Below, piece after piece: positions 7,491 through 15,336 of a stretch of 64,000 nt of DNA. Made by a program: the position numbers and the translations under genes. The stretch covers positions 367,921-431,920 of the forward strand of contig NZ_LKBT01000012.1 of NCBI RefSeq assembly GCF_002699985.1. The letters are read 5' to 3'. Each line of letters opens with the position of its first letter. Positions within the stretch are counted from its first letter, which is position 1. This DNA is from Pseudomonas sp. ICMP 561 (GTDB lineage: Bacteria; Pseudomonadota; Gammaproteobacteria; Pseudomonadales; Pseudomonadaceae). A model generated the notes under the pieces. The model ran no database searches. It was not told the DNA's origin and saw only the letters and a program-made list of their open reading frames with translations.

Positions 7491-9132
7491 AGACGCGCTC
7501 CTTGAAAGGGTCGATGCCGATACGCTGGTAAGTGTCGATAAAGCGCTCGTCTTCGTTACGTTTTTCAACGTAAACGTCGATCAGCTTCTCGATCACGTCC
7601 GGCATGGCGTCCTGGGCGAAGGAAGGGCCGAGGATCTTGCCCAGACTGGCGTCACGACTCGCGCTGCCACCCAGGGAGACCTGATAGAACTCTTCGCCTT
7701 TCTTGTCCACGCCCAGAATGCCGATATGGCCGACATGGTGGTGACCGCATGCGTTCATGCAACCGGAAATGTTCAGGTCCAGCTCGCCGATGTCGAACAG
7801 GTAATCCAGGTCGTCGAAACGGCGCTGGATGGATTCGGCAATCGGGATCGACTTGGCGTTGGCCAGCGAGCAGAAATCGCCGCCAGGGCAGCAGATGATG
7901 TCGGTCAGCAAACCCACGTTAGGGGTGGCGAAGCCTTGCTCACGCAGTTCCTGCCACAACGTGAACAGTTGAGACTCCTCGACGTCGGCAAGAATAATAT
8001 TCTGCTCGTGAGAGGTACGCAGTTGGCCAAAGCTGTAACGATCGGCCAGATCAGCGACGCCATCGAGTTGCTTGTCGGTCAGGTCGCCCGGTGCAACACC
8101 GGTAGGCTTGAGGGACAGGGTAACGGCGACATAGCCCGGCTTCTTGTGGGCCAGGGTGTTACGCGTGCGCCAGCGAGCAAAGCCAGGATGCTCCTGATCC
8201 AGTTTCGCCAGCTCTGCGCTGAAATCCTCCAGCGCTTTGTATTCAGGATCGACGAAGTGTTTGGAGACGCGATGCACTTCAGCTTCGGTCAATGTGGTCT
8301 GGCCGCCACGCAGGTGGGCCATTTCCGCCTCGACTTTCTCGGCGAAGACTTCCGGTGTCAGTGCCTTGACCAGAATCTTGATCCGCGCCTTGTACTTGTT
8401 GTCACGACGGCCGTAGCGGTTGTAAACCCGCAGGATCGCGTCGAGATAGCTCAACAGGTCCTGCCACGGCAGGAATTCGTTGATAAAGGCGCCAACGACG
8501 GGCGTACGGCCAAGACCACCGCCAACCAGAACACGGAAGCCAAGCTCGCCTGCTTCGTTACGAATCGGCTCCAGGCCAATATCGTGAACTTCGATGGCGG
8601 CGCGGTCACTGGTGGAGCCGTTGATCGCGATCTTGAACTTGCGCGGCAGATAGGCAAATTCCGGGTGGAACGTTGTCCATTGACGGACAATTTCACACCA
8701 TGGTCGCGGGTCAACCAACTCGTCAGCCGCTACGCCGGCGAACTGATCAGTGGTGACGTTGCGCAGGCAGTTGCCGCTGGTCTGAATGGCGTGCATCTGC
8801 ACCGTTGCCAGCTCAGCCAGGATATCGGGGATGTCCTCCAGCGCGGGCCAGTTGAACTGAACGTTCTGCCGTGTGCTGATGTGCGCGTAGCCCTTGTCAT
8901 AATCGCGAGCGATTTTTGCCATCATCCGTGCCTGGCGTGAAGTCAGCTGGCCGTAAGGCACAGCCACGCGCAGCATTGGCGCAAAACGCTGGATATAGAG
9001 GCCATTTTGCAGGCGCAGCGGGCGAAACTCTTCTTCGCTGAGTTCTCCCGCGAGGTAGCGTCGGGTCTGATCACGGAACTGTTTTACACGGTCCTCGATG
9101 ATCCGCTGGTCGTACTCGTCGTATACGTACAT
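7474..9132 (-). CDS. cysI: Sulfite reductase hemoprotein (nitrite/sulfite reductase family)
   Basis: A 552-residue siroheme and iron-sulfur reductase that reduces sulfite to sulfide with six electrons in cysteine synthesis. Two ferredoxin-like repeats are visible (HISTRQNVQFNWP in the first, LRTSHEQNIILADV in the second). The cluster and siroheme ligands come from CCPGGDFC and NISGCMNACGHH. The start is the ATG at 9132 (MYVYDEYDQRI), matching Pseudomonas relatives; the frame extends seven codons further upstream. The DUF934 gene overlaps its 3' end. No flavoprotein subunit is adjacent. Repeats in the upstream region (9216-9256) could bind a sulfur regulator such as CysB. Confidence 0.92.
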   Translation of the reverse strand: MYVYDEYDQRIIEDRVKQFRDQTRRYLAGELSEEEFRPLRLQNGLYIQRFAPMLRVAVPYGQLTSRQARMMAKIARDYDKGYAHISTRQNVQFNWPALEDIPDILAELATVQMHAIQTSGNCLRNVTTDQFAGVAADELVDPRPWCEIVRQWTTFHPEFAYLPRKFKIAINGSTSDRAAIEVHDIGLEPIRNEAGELGFRVLVGGGLGRTPVVGAFINEFLPWQDLLSYLDAILRVYNRYGRRDNKYKARIKILVKALTPEVFAEKVEAEMAHLRGGQTTLTEAEVHRVSKHFVDPEYKALEDFSAELAKLDQEHPGFARWRTRNTLAHKKPGYVAVTLSLKPTGVAPGDLTDKQLDGVADLADRYSFGQLRTSHEQNIILADVEESQLFTLWQELREQGFATPNVGLLTDIICCPGGDFCSLANAKSIPIAESIQRRFDDLDYLFDIGELDLNISGCMNACGHHHVGHIGILGVDKKGEEFYQVSLGGSASRDASLGKILGPSFAQDAMPDVIEKLIDVYVEKRNEDERFIDTYQRIGIDPFKERVYAANN

Positions 9133-9215
9133 ATAGGTCCTGTTCTCAGGCAATTACCACAGCAAATCTGCGCGCACGGCCGCGCACTCCTTACGGAGCC
9201 GGGGGAAGATACCAG

Positions 9216-9256
9216 TTTGCGGATATACGCAAAAGTGGCGTTTACATATATGCAAA
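9216..9256 (-). promoter_or_regulatory. Repeats upstream of cysI
   Basis: TTTGCG GATATA CGCAAA (9216-9233) is a 6-bp dyad. ATATACGCAAA (9223-9233) recurs as ATATATGCAAA (9246-9256), 23 bases or about two helix turns apart. This fits a regulator-binding region upstream of cysI, but no specific regulator consensus is recognised. Confidence 0.4.
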
Positions 9257-9412
9257 TAGCTAAAAGTGATAAGCATTCGGTCTGACGCCCTTAACCCTGC
9301 TTGTGGTAAGGGCATCCCTCGGCTTTACTAGGGTCGAGTCTGACCTGAAATGACCAAAGACTCATTGTTTGATCCGTGCTGCCACTAATAAAACAGACAA
9401 GAGGCAATGTGT

Positions 9413-9523
9413 ATGAGCAATCACCCGAAAATGTCCAGAAAAGATAGCCATGTCGACGCCTGGGCTATCTTCTTCATTATTATCCTCGTTATGGGCGCGG
9501 CCTTATTCTGGGTCAGTCACTAA
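9413..9523 (+). CDS. Small single-pass membrane protein (36 aa)
   Basis: The ATG at 9413 opens a 36-residue frame. A polar, basic N-terminus (SNHPKMSRKDSHVDAW) precedes one membrane helix (AIFFIIILVMGAALFWVSH), and a GAGGCA sequence lies a few bases upstream. The layout resembles short hypothetical membrane peptides in other Pseudomonas genomes. It stands alone between cysI (divergent) and the binding-protein gene. The function is unknown. Confidence 0.6.
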   Translation: MSNHPKMSRKDSHVDAWAIFFIIILVMGAALFWVSH

Positions 9524-9578
9524 TAATCGCCATCAGCTAAATTTCACGGTGCAGACAATCGGGTCGGCGGCCGATAGC

Positions 9579-9609
9579 TAGTCAAAGATCTTCAATTGAT
9601 CTTTGACTA
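9579..9609 (+). promoter_or_regulatory. Perfect 12-bp hairpin just before the binding-protein gene
   Basis: TAGTCAAAGATC and GATCTTTGACTA flank a 7-base loop and end 19 bases before the ATG at 9629. There is no T run after it, so it is not a standard terminator. It could be a repressor operator or an RNA structure. Confidence 0.5.
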
Positions 9610-9628
9610 CTTCTCAAGGCTTGTTGGT

Positions 9629-10771
9629 ATGACCCGATTTTTCTGCGGCGTGCTCGCTATTGCTTTAGGTTGCTGGCTGAACTCAGCCAGCGCTGCTTCA
9701 GTGGTATTTCTAAGCCCCGGTCCGTCATCGGACGGCTATTGGTCGACTTACGCGCGCTTCATGCAGGCTGCGGCAACCCGGCTCGACATGAGCCTCACCG
9801 TGCGCTACAGCAATCGTGATACGCGAAAACTGGTTGAATTGGCGCGGGATGCCCTGCAGGGAGAGAGTCGTCCGGATTATTTGATGTTCTCGAACGAGCT
9901 CAATATCGCCCCTGAAATTCTTCGCTTGTCCCAAGGCAGCGATGTGAAGCTTTTTGCCGTAAACAACACGTTGACCGCTGACCAGTTGCGCATTCTTGGC
10001 GACCTGCCGCAACGCTATCCAAACTTTATCGGCAGCCTGGTCGGGGATGACGAGGAGGGCGGTTATCTGACGGCTAAACGCCTTATTGGCCTGCATGCGC
10101 CGTTAGCCGCAGGCGAAACGATAGAAATGCTCGCCTTCGCGGGTACCAACACCACACCGGTTTCCTTGAAGCGCGAGCAGGGCTTGCATCGTGCGCTGGC
10201 CGAGCACCCTGAAATCCGTCTGAGGCAGATCGTTTTGGGCGGATGGCGACGCGATCGGGCTTATGAGCAAGCGCTGATGCTGTTCAAGCGCTACCCGCAT
10301 ATCAGCCTGGTCTGGTCTGCGAATGATCAGATGGCATTCGGCGCTATGGATGCAGCCCGAGCTACCGGCCGGGAACCGGGCAAGAGTGTGCTGTTCAGTT
10401 CAATCAACTGGTCGCCGCAATCCCTGGACGCTTTACAGGATGGGCGTATCAGCGCTTTGGCCGGCGGGCACTTCATGCTGGGTGGGTTGGCGATGATTCT
10501 CCTGTATGATTACGACGCTGGTGATCTGGCGACTCGGAAAAGTATCGGTGTTCGCCTGGCCCTTGTCATGAAAGAAGTGCGTATCAGTGATTTGAAACAG
10601 ATCCGTATCGACAGCAAACGCGATGATTACGGCGTTGATTTTCGTGCCTTGAGTCTGGAGGGCAAACCTGCTGGAACAGGTTATTCATTCTTGTCGAGTC
10701 AGCCCCCTCATTCGCCATTGTCTTCAGCTCAGGGCGAAGTAAAGGACCAGATGCACGGCCCCGAACAATAG
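9629..10771 (+). CDS. Periplasmic sugar-type substrate-binding protein, orphan
   Basis: A 380-residue protein with a signal peptide (MTRFFCGVLAIALGCW, cleavage near SASAA) and a two-lobed periplasmic-binding fold of the ribose/LacI-like class: VVFLSPGPSSDGYW at the start, LVWSANDQMAFGAMDAA in the C-terminal lobe. Proteins of this class feed sugar ABC importers or sensor kinases. No permease, ATPase or kinase gene is nearby, so the partner is unknown. The ATG at 9629 was chosen because the signal peptide begins there. Its last 48 bases overlap the convergent DUF2970 gene. Confidence 0.75.
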   Translation: MTRFFCGVLAIALGCWLNSASAASVVFLSPGPSSDGYWSTYARFMQAAATRLDMSLTVRYSNRDTRKLVELARDALQGESRPDYLMFSNELNIAPEILRLSQGSDVKLFAVNNTLTADQLRILGDLPQRYPNFIGSLVGDDEEGGYLTAKRLIGLHAPLAAGETIEMLAFAGTNTTPVSLKREQGLHRALAEHPEIRLRQIVLGGWRRDRAYEQALMLFKRYPHISLVWSANDQMAFGAMDAARATGREPGKSVLFSSINWSPQSLDALQDGRISALAGGHFMLGGLAMILLYDYDAGDLATRKSIGVRLALVMKEVRISDLKQIRIDSKRDDYGVDFRALSLEGKPAGTGYSFLSSQPPHSPLSSAQGEVKDQMHGPEQ

Positions 10772-10966
10772 CGCTGCAAAGAACAGGGTGAACAACAGCC
10801 CTATGACTGCAAAATGTATCGGTTTTCCGTGAGTAAAGTCCTGCTCCCGATTTTTCCCGCCATGCACACCGAATGCAGCGGCCAGGGCGCTGTGTAACAT
10901 CTGCCAGAACGTGGGTGGCTTGCTGTCTTGAGGCTTTGAAGTCTCATCTTCGGATGGCAGGTTCAC
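10724..10966 (-). CDS. DUF2970 family small membrane protein
   Basis: An 80-residue protein with the DUF2970 pattern: PPTFWQMLHSALAAAFGV, then NREQDF, then one C-terminal membrane helix (FAVIGLLFTLFFAALLFGAV). It starts with GTG at 10966, four bases after AGGAGG. The function of the family is unknown. It converges on and overlaps the binding-protein gene. Confidence 0.8.
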   Translation of the reverse strand: MNLPSEDETSKPQDSKPPTFWQMLHSALAAAFGVHGGKNREQDFTHGKPIHFAVIGLLFTLFFAALLFGAVHLVLYFALS

Positions 10967-11043
10967 GGTGCCTCCTTTTCTTGCTTTTCTTGTATCTGGA
11001 GGATAGCCGAGCCGGGAGTCTTTAGGACGCCCCGTATGCTTCC

Positions 11044-11133
11044 GTAGGACCGGCTTTAGCCGGGAGGGCGTCCGGGCATTCGCTAAATCTCATTTACCAG
11101 TGACACTGCCCTCCCGGCTAAAGCCGGTCCTAC
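11044..11133. repeat. REP inverted repeat, GTAGGACCGGCTTTAGCC family
   Basis: Perfect 26-base arms at 11044-11069 and 11108-11133 flank a 38-base loop. Relatives lie at 12648-12740 and 35649-35741. Confidence 0.92.
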
Positions 11134-11212
11134 AAGGTCAAAAGCGTTCGATCAAACTTGCAGGCGGACATAAACTTCCCATTGAGAACCGTGCAATTAT
11201 AGGCGCTCCCTC

Positions 11213-12550
11213 TCAATCCACCCAGACCTCCACCCGCCGGTTCTTGATACGACCGTCATCCAGATCATTGGCGGCCACGGGCATTTCGTCACCGAAACCG
11301 ACCACTTCCCGCAAGGTAATATTGCTCTTCATCAACTCCCGCCGAACCGCCATGCCGCGCAACCGGGAAAGCAGTTGCGCGCGCTGGGGATCGCTTTTGG
11401 CGTCGCCAAAGCCAACCAGGGTAACGCGCCGGTCGAGCTTGCCATGCTGCTTCAGATAATCCGCGACCCGCTGCACGTCCAGCAAAGCCTTGTTATCCAG
11501 TTTGGCGCTGCCTTGGGCAAAGCGGAAATTGACCGACAAACGCTCGGCTTCCCGGGTCAGTGTCTGGTATTCACTTGGCATTTGCGCCGTGGCCTGAACC
11601 TTGATGGTCTGCACCGTCTGCGCGACAAAGCCGTTTTGCGCGACGATCGCCTGACCTTCCGCGCTCTGGGCAAAATCGACCAGCGCAGTTGCCCAGGGCT
11701 GACGCGCTTCGGTCGGCAGATAAAGATACAGACGTCGAGACAACGGATAATCCTCGGTGGCAATCAGGCTCACCGTTGGCAACATCGGTCGCGACTCGCC
11801 GTCAGCCACTGCGACAGCCTTGGCGTGGCGAACATAAGGCAGGCCTATAAACCCGATACCGTTGCGATCCCCACTGACCTCGTCGGAGAGTTGTTCGCTG
11901 GACTCAAAGCGCTTCGCACCGGCAGCGAGTGTCTTGCCGTACTTGAGCAGAACCAGCTCCTTGAACGTCTCGAAGGTGCCTGATTGTTCGTCGCGAACAT
12001 AAAGATGGATTTCCCCATCCTTGCCACCCAACGCCTGCCAGTTACGGATTTCCCCGGCGAACACGCGGGCTAGTTGCTCAGTGGTCAGTTCCCGTATGGG
12101 GTTGCCGGGGTGCAGGATGACCGCAACCCCATCAATGGCGATGACTTGCTCGGCGCCCGGGCTTTTCAGGTTGCCGATTTCTGCGAGATCCTGGATTTCT
12201 TTTTCCTTGATCGGTCGTGAAGACGCGGCAATGTCAGCTTTCCTGGCCTTCAGTGCGCTGAATCCGGTGCCGGAGCCATGAGCGGCAATCTCAACCTTGA
12301 GCGGCTTGCCATCAGCGCTCGTGCCTACGACCCGTAGTTCGTTAACCGAGGGGCCGGGTTCGGTACGCACGTCACGCAAGCCTTGTTTGCGCATGAGTCC
12401 TTCAACCAACGCAGGGCCCAGCTGCGCGTCGATGGTGTTTGAGCCATGAATGCGTAGCACAGGATCGTCGCGTGTGGATGAGGGGAGACTGGCTGTCGCG
12501 TCAAACGCCAAGAAGGCGAGGGCGGCCAGCAAAGACACAGCGCGCAGCAT
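11213..12550 (-). CDS. PstS-like phosphate-binding protein fused to an OmpA domain
   Basis: A 445-residue exported protein with signal peptide MLRAVSLLAALAFLAF. It then shows a PstS-type phosphate-binding domain (IHGSNTIDAQLGPALVEG, AAHGSGTGFSAL, YVRDEQSGTFETF, FIGLPYV) and, from about residue 330, an OmpA-family peptidoglycan-binding domain (NFRFAQGSAKLDNKALLDV, LVGFGDAKSD, GRIKNRRVEVWVD at the very end). The ATG at 12550 follows AAGGT at 7 bases and gives a clean signal peptide; a GTG three codons upstream is less likely. The protein would be periplasmic and anchored to peptidoglycan. No pst transporter genes adjoin it, so a role in phosphate sensing or storage at the wall is inference. Confidence 0.85.
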   Translation of the reverse strand: MLRAVSLLAALAFLAFDATASLPSSTRDDPVLRIHGSNTIDAQLGPALVEGLMRKQGLRDVRTEPGPSVNELRVVGTSADGKPLKVEIAAHGSGTGFSALKARKADIAASSRPIKEKEIQDLAEIGNLKSPGAEQVIAIDGVAVILHPGNPIRELTTEQLARVFAGEIRNWQALGGKDGEIHLYVRDEQSGTFETFKELVLLKYGKTLAAGAKRFESSEQLSDEVSGDRNGIGFIGLPYVRHAKAVAVADGESRPMLPTVSLIATEDYPLSRRLYLYLPTEARQPWATALVDFAQSAEGQAIVAQNGFVAQTVQTIKVQATAQMPSEYQTLTREAERLSVNFRFAQGSAKLDNKALLDVQRVADYLKQHGKLDRRVTLVGFGDAKSDPQRAQLLSRLRGMAVRRELMKSNITLREVVGFGDEMPVAANDLDDGRIKNRRVEVWVD

Positions 12551-12647
12551 GTGCGGCACCTTAAATATCAGGGAAGTGCCGGGAGATTAAGTCGGATTGG
12601 TTACGGGAAGATGACAGTTGAATTTTGGGGCTGTGAGGACGCTTATC

Positions 12648-12740
12648 CTGTAGGACCGGCTTTAGCCGGGAGCACGCTGACGCATTCGCTGACTCTGTTC
12701 GCCAGGTATATCGCGCTCCCGGCTAAAGCCGGTCCTGCAG
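12648..12740. repeat. REP inverted repeat, GTAGGACCGGCTTTAGCC family
   Basis: Arms of 26 bases at 12648-12673 and 12715-12740 differ by one base (CTGTAGG against CCTGCAG). Confidence 0.9.
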
Positions 12741-12765
12741 TGTAGTGTGGTCAATCAACCGGGAA

Positions 12766-13578
12766 TCAGCTCAACTCGAGCCAGATCGGCGCATGGTCCG
12801 ACGGCTTCTCCATGCCGCGCAGCTCATAGTCCACTCCGCCTGCCTTGATGCGAGGCTGCAGTCCATTGGACGCCATGATCAGGTCGATGCGCAGGCCGCG
12901 CTTGGGTTGATCCTCGAAACCGCGGCTACGGTAATCAAACCAGCTGAACTGGTCGATGACTTCTGGGTGCAAGTGGCGAAAGCTGTCCACCAGCCCCCAG
13001 TTTTTCAAGCGTGCCATCCATTCGCGTTCTTCAGGAAGAAAGCTGCATTTACCGGTTTTCAGCCAGCGCTTGGCGTTGTCCGGGCCAATGCCGATGTCGC
13101 TGTCTTCCGGAGAGATGTTCACGTCGCCCATGACAATCAGTGGTTGGTCGTTGCTGAAGCGGGTTTCCAGCAGTGTCTGAAGGTCGTTGTAGAAACGTTG
13201 TTTGGCGGGAAACTTGGTTGGATGATCGCGGCTTTCTCCCTGTGGGAAATAGCCATTCATGATGGTAATCGGCTGTCCGTTGTCGTCAGCGAATGTGCCC
13301 CAGATGAAACGTTTTTGCGATTCCTCATCATCTGTTTCGAAGCCTTTGTGCATCGCCAAAGGCATTTTGCGGGAGAGCAGTGCGACGCCGTAGTGGCCTT
13401 TCTGTCCATGGAAATGCACGTGATAGCCCAGCGCTTCGATGTCGGCCTGGGGGAATTGTTCATCCGAGACTTTGGTTTCCTGCAGGCCAATGACGTCGGG
13501 CTGGTGTTTTTCGATCAGTGCTGCCAACTGATGAGGGCGGGCGCGAAGCCCGTTGATGTTGAATGAAACGATTTTCAT
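12766..13578 (-). CDS. xthA: Exodeoxyribonuclease III
   Basis: A 270-residue AP endonuclease and 3'-5' exonuclease of the EEP fold, acting in base-excision repair. The family signatures are all present: [10 protein letters not shown] at the N-terminus, GLQETKV with the metal-binding Glu, [12 protein letters not shown] with the catalytic Asp-x-Asn, LRIDLIMAS, and [10 protein letters not shown] with the catalytic Asp-His. The length matches the family. The gene is flanked by a REP element downstream and the large inverted repeat upstream. Confidence 0.95.
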   Translation of the reverse strand: MKIVSFNINGLRARPHQLAALIEKHQPDVIGLQETKVSDEQFPQADIEALGYHVHFHGQKGHYGVALLSRKMPLAMHKGFETDDEESQKRFIWGTFADDNGQPITIMNGYFPQGESRDHPTKFPAKQRFYNDLQTLLETRFSNDQPLIVMGDVNISPEDSDIGIGPDNAKRWLKTGKCSFLPEEREWMARLKNWGLVDSFRHLHPEVIDQFSWFDYRSRGFEDQPKRGLRIDLIMASNGLQPRIKAGGVDYELRGMEKPSDHAPIWLELS

Positions 13579-13684
13579 GGGCAGGCAGTCCTGGCAGATA
13601 CAAAAAAAGCGATGCTAGCTGACATGGCGTTTCATCTCCAGTGGGAGGTGGGAACTCAGCGTGGAGTTCTACACATGTCTTTGG

Positions 13685-14455
13685 GTGTACATATCCGTTT
13701 CTGCGGTGAGGGCTGATATTGGTTGCGCTTTTACAGCGCCTCACTTTTGAACATCCGGAAGCCGGCCCAGACAAAAGTAAGCAAAACGCTCATGCCCCAC
13801 CACTGGGTCCCTCGCTGTCGCTTGGTGTACCCGCCCGCAGATCCTGAACCGTGGGCCGCCGCAACGGGCCATTCATGGCCCAATGCGGCTAACCCGGCGT
13901 CCTGCCGGGTTGCCCACGCTTCAGAATCTGCGTTCGACCAGCGTGGTTTAACGGGGCGCCTCAGATCAAAATCAAAAGCGCGGCGGCCTGACAGCCGACC
14001 TGATTTGTGAACTTACCGATATTTTGTAGGAGCTGCCGAAGGCTGCGAAGCGATGTGTCAGGCAACGAATACATTGGCCGTGGTGACGTCTCGCGAACAA
14101 GTTCGCTCCTACCGGTCCGAGGCGATCCTGCCGTTTTCGCTCTGCTTTTGATCTGCTCTGCTTTTGATTTTGATCTTACGCGCCCCGTTAAACCACGCCG
14201 GCCGGAATTCGACATTGCTGCGTGGGACAAACCGGCAGGGATGCCGGTTTAGCCGCCTCAGGCCATGGATGGCCGGTGGCGGCGGCCCCACGCAGCAATG
14301 TCGGATTACGGGTATGCCGAGCGACAGCGAGGTACCCAGTGGTGGGGCAAGAGCCTTTTGGTTACTTTTGGCTGGGCCGGCTTCCGGAACCAAAAGTGAC
14401 GCGCTGTAAAAGCGCAACCAATATCAGCCGTGACTCCGACAACGGATATGTACAC
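13685..14455. repeat. Large imperfect inverted repeat, arms about 294 bases
   Basis: The left arm (13685-13978) and right arm (14161-14455) are diverged reverse complements. Matching blocks are GTGTACATATCCGTT at the outside, GGTTGCGCTTTTACAGCGC, GCCCCACCACTGGGT, CTCGCTGTCGCT, GTGGTTTAACGGGGCGC and GATCAAAATCAAAAG at the inside. Each arm also carries its own small hairpins (for example AACCCGGC-GTCCT-GCCGGGTT). The loop holds a REP-like unit. It looks like two facing copies of one Pseudomonas repeat rather than a gene or insertion sequence. Confidence 0.85.
14025..14113. repeat. Hybrid REP element with arms from two families
   Basis: The left arm (14025-14048) is identical to the TGTAGGAGCTGCCGAAGG family at 470. 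The right arm (14091-14113) belongs to the GTAGGAGCGAACTTGTTCGCGA family at 48129. Only the outer GTAGGAGC/GCTCCTAC bases pair. Confidence 0.8.
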
Positions 14456-14619
14456 AAACCACCATAGCTTCTAGCAAATACTTCCAAAAATGCCCAGGCA
14501 CCTACGCACCAAAAGACATCCCAAAAGGATATTGGAACTGTGGCTGCGAGCCATGACTCGAACCCTTGTAGCAATGGAGCGCTGCCGTCCGAGCTGCGCC
14601 GTTAATGAGAGGTTGTTCC

Positions 14620-15270
14620 ATGCCAGAATCGTCTGCCATCGTGGCTGAAGTGCGTCAGCTCGACAGCGGTTACTCGAGGGAAACCCGCTCTCTGCTTTAC
14701 GAAGCCTATCGCCGCGAACCGAGTTTCGCCTACCTGCTCAACGCTGAACGCAGCGGGTTTGACCAGCGCGTACGCGCCACAGTCAAAGCATTGGTCAAAC
14801 AGCACTTTCTTCAGCAACTGCCCGCGATCGGCCTGTTCATCAATGACCGACTGGTCGGTGCAGCGCTGATCGCACCTCCGCAGCGCCGCCTGGGTATTAC
14901 CGAAAGCTGGGCGTGGCGCCTGCGCATGGTGCTCAGCGCCGGCTTCAACTGCACGCGCCGTTACCTGGAATACTACAACGCAGTCCTGGCGTGCCTGCCT
15001 TCAGAGTCCGTGCATGTATTACCTCTGCTCGGAATTCATCCAGAATTTCAAAGTGAACAGCTTGGTGAGCAACTGTTGCAGGCTGTACATAATTGGTGCG
15101 CCGAAGATGAAAACTCCCAGGGCATCGTCCTCGATACGGGAAATGCGCGATATCTTGAGTTCTTTAAGCGACAGGGTTACGAGGAAATCGGTGAAGTGGC
15201 TGTAGGACCCGTCCGCGAACACGTATTTTTCCACCCAAATCCGCAGGTTTCACTGCAAGCCACGGCATAA
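14620..15270 (+). CDS. GNAT family N-acetyltransferase
   Basis: A 216-residue protein with the GNAT fold. The acetyl-CoA region is LLGIHPEFQSEQLGEQLLQAV, read in two parts around residues 135-155, and the C-terminal motif is LDTGNARYLEFFKRQGYEEIGEV. The ATG at 14620 follows AGAGG by eight bases; an upstream in-frame ATG at 14605 lacks a ribosome binding site. The substrate is unknown. The tamA gene follows 66 bases later on the same strand but has its own promoter-like region. Confidence 0.85.
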   Translation: MPESSAIVAEVRQLDSGYSRETRSLLYEAYRREPSFAYLLNAERSGFDQRVRATVKALVKQHFLQQLPAIGLFINDRLVGAALIAPPQRRLGITESWAWRLRMVLSAGFNCTRRYLEYYNAVLACLPSESVHVLPLLGIHPEFQSEQLGEQLLQAVHNWCAEDENSQGIVLDTGNARYLEFFKRQGYEEIGEVAVGPVREHVFFHPNPQVSLQATA

Positions 15271-15336
15271 AGGCATGAAATTTCAACTGCTTGGCGTGTT
15301 CCAGTGATAGCCGTTGCCCGTGTTAGCATTCGCGCC

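Larger units (their letters stand above)
13579..14619. other. 1 kb gap filled by repeats
   Basis: No supportable gene. Open frames of 70-100 codons occur on both strands but are low-complexity readings of the inverted repeat. The gap consists mostly of the 13685-14455 repeat. Confidence 0.7.

Noticed and set aside
7405..8940. Long open frame on the plus strand (511 codons)
   Set aside because: It is the antisense of cysI; it lacks any domain and cysI is certain on the other strand.
14109..14467. Open frames of 80-100 codons on both strands
   Set aside because: They are readings of the right arm of the inverted repeat, mirrored in the left arm with different frames.
13579..14619. Insertion sequence or miniature transposon in the gap after xthA
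   Set aside because: No transposase remnant and no short target-site duplication could be recognised at the edges.
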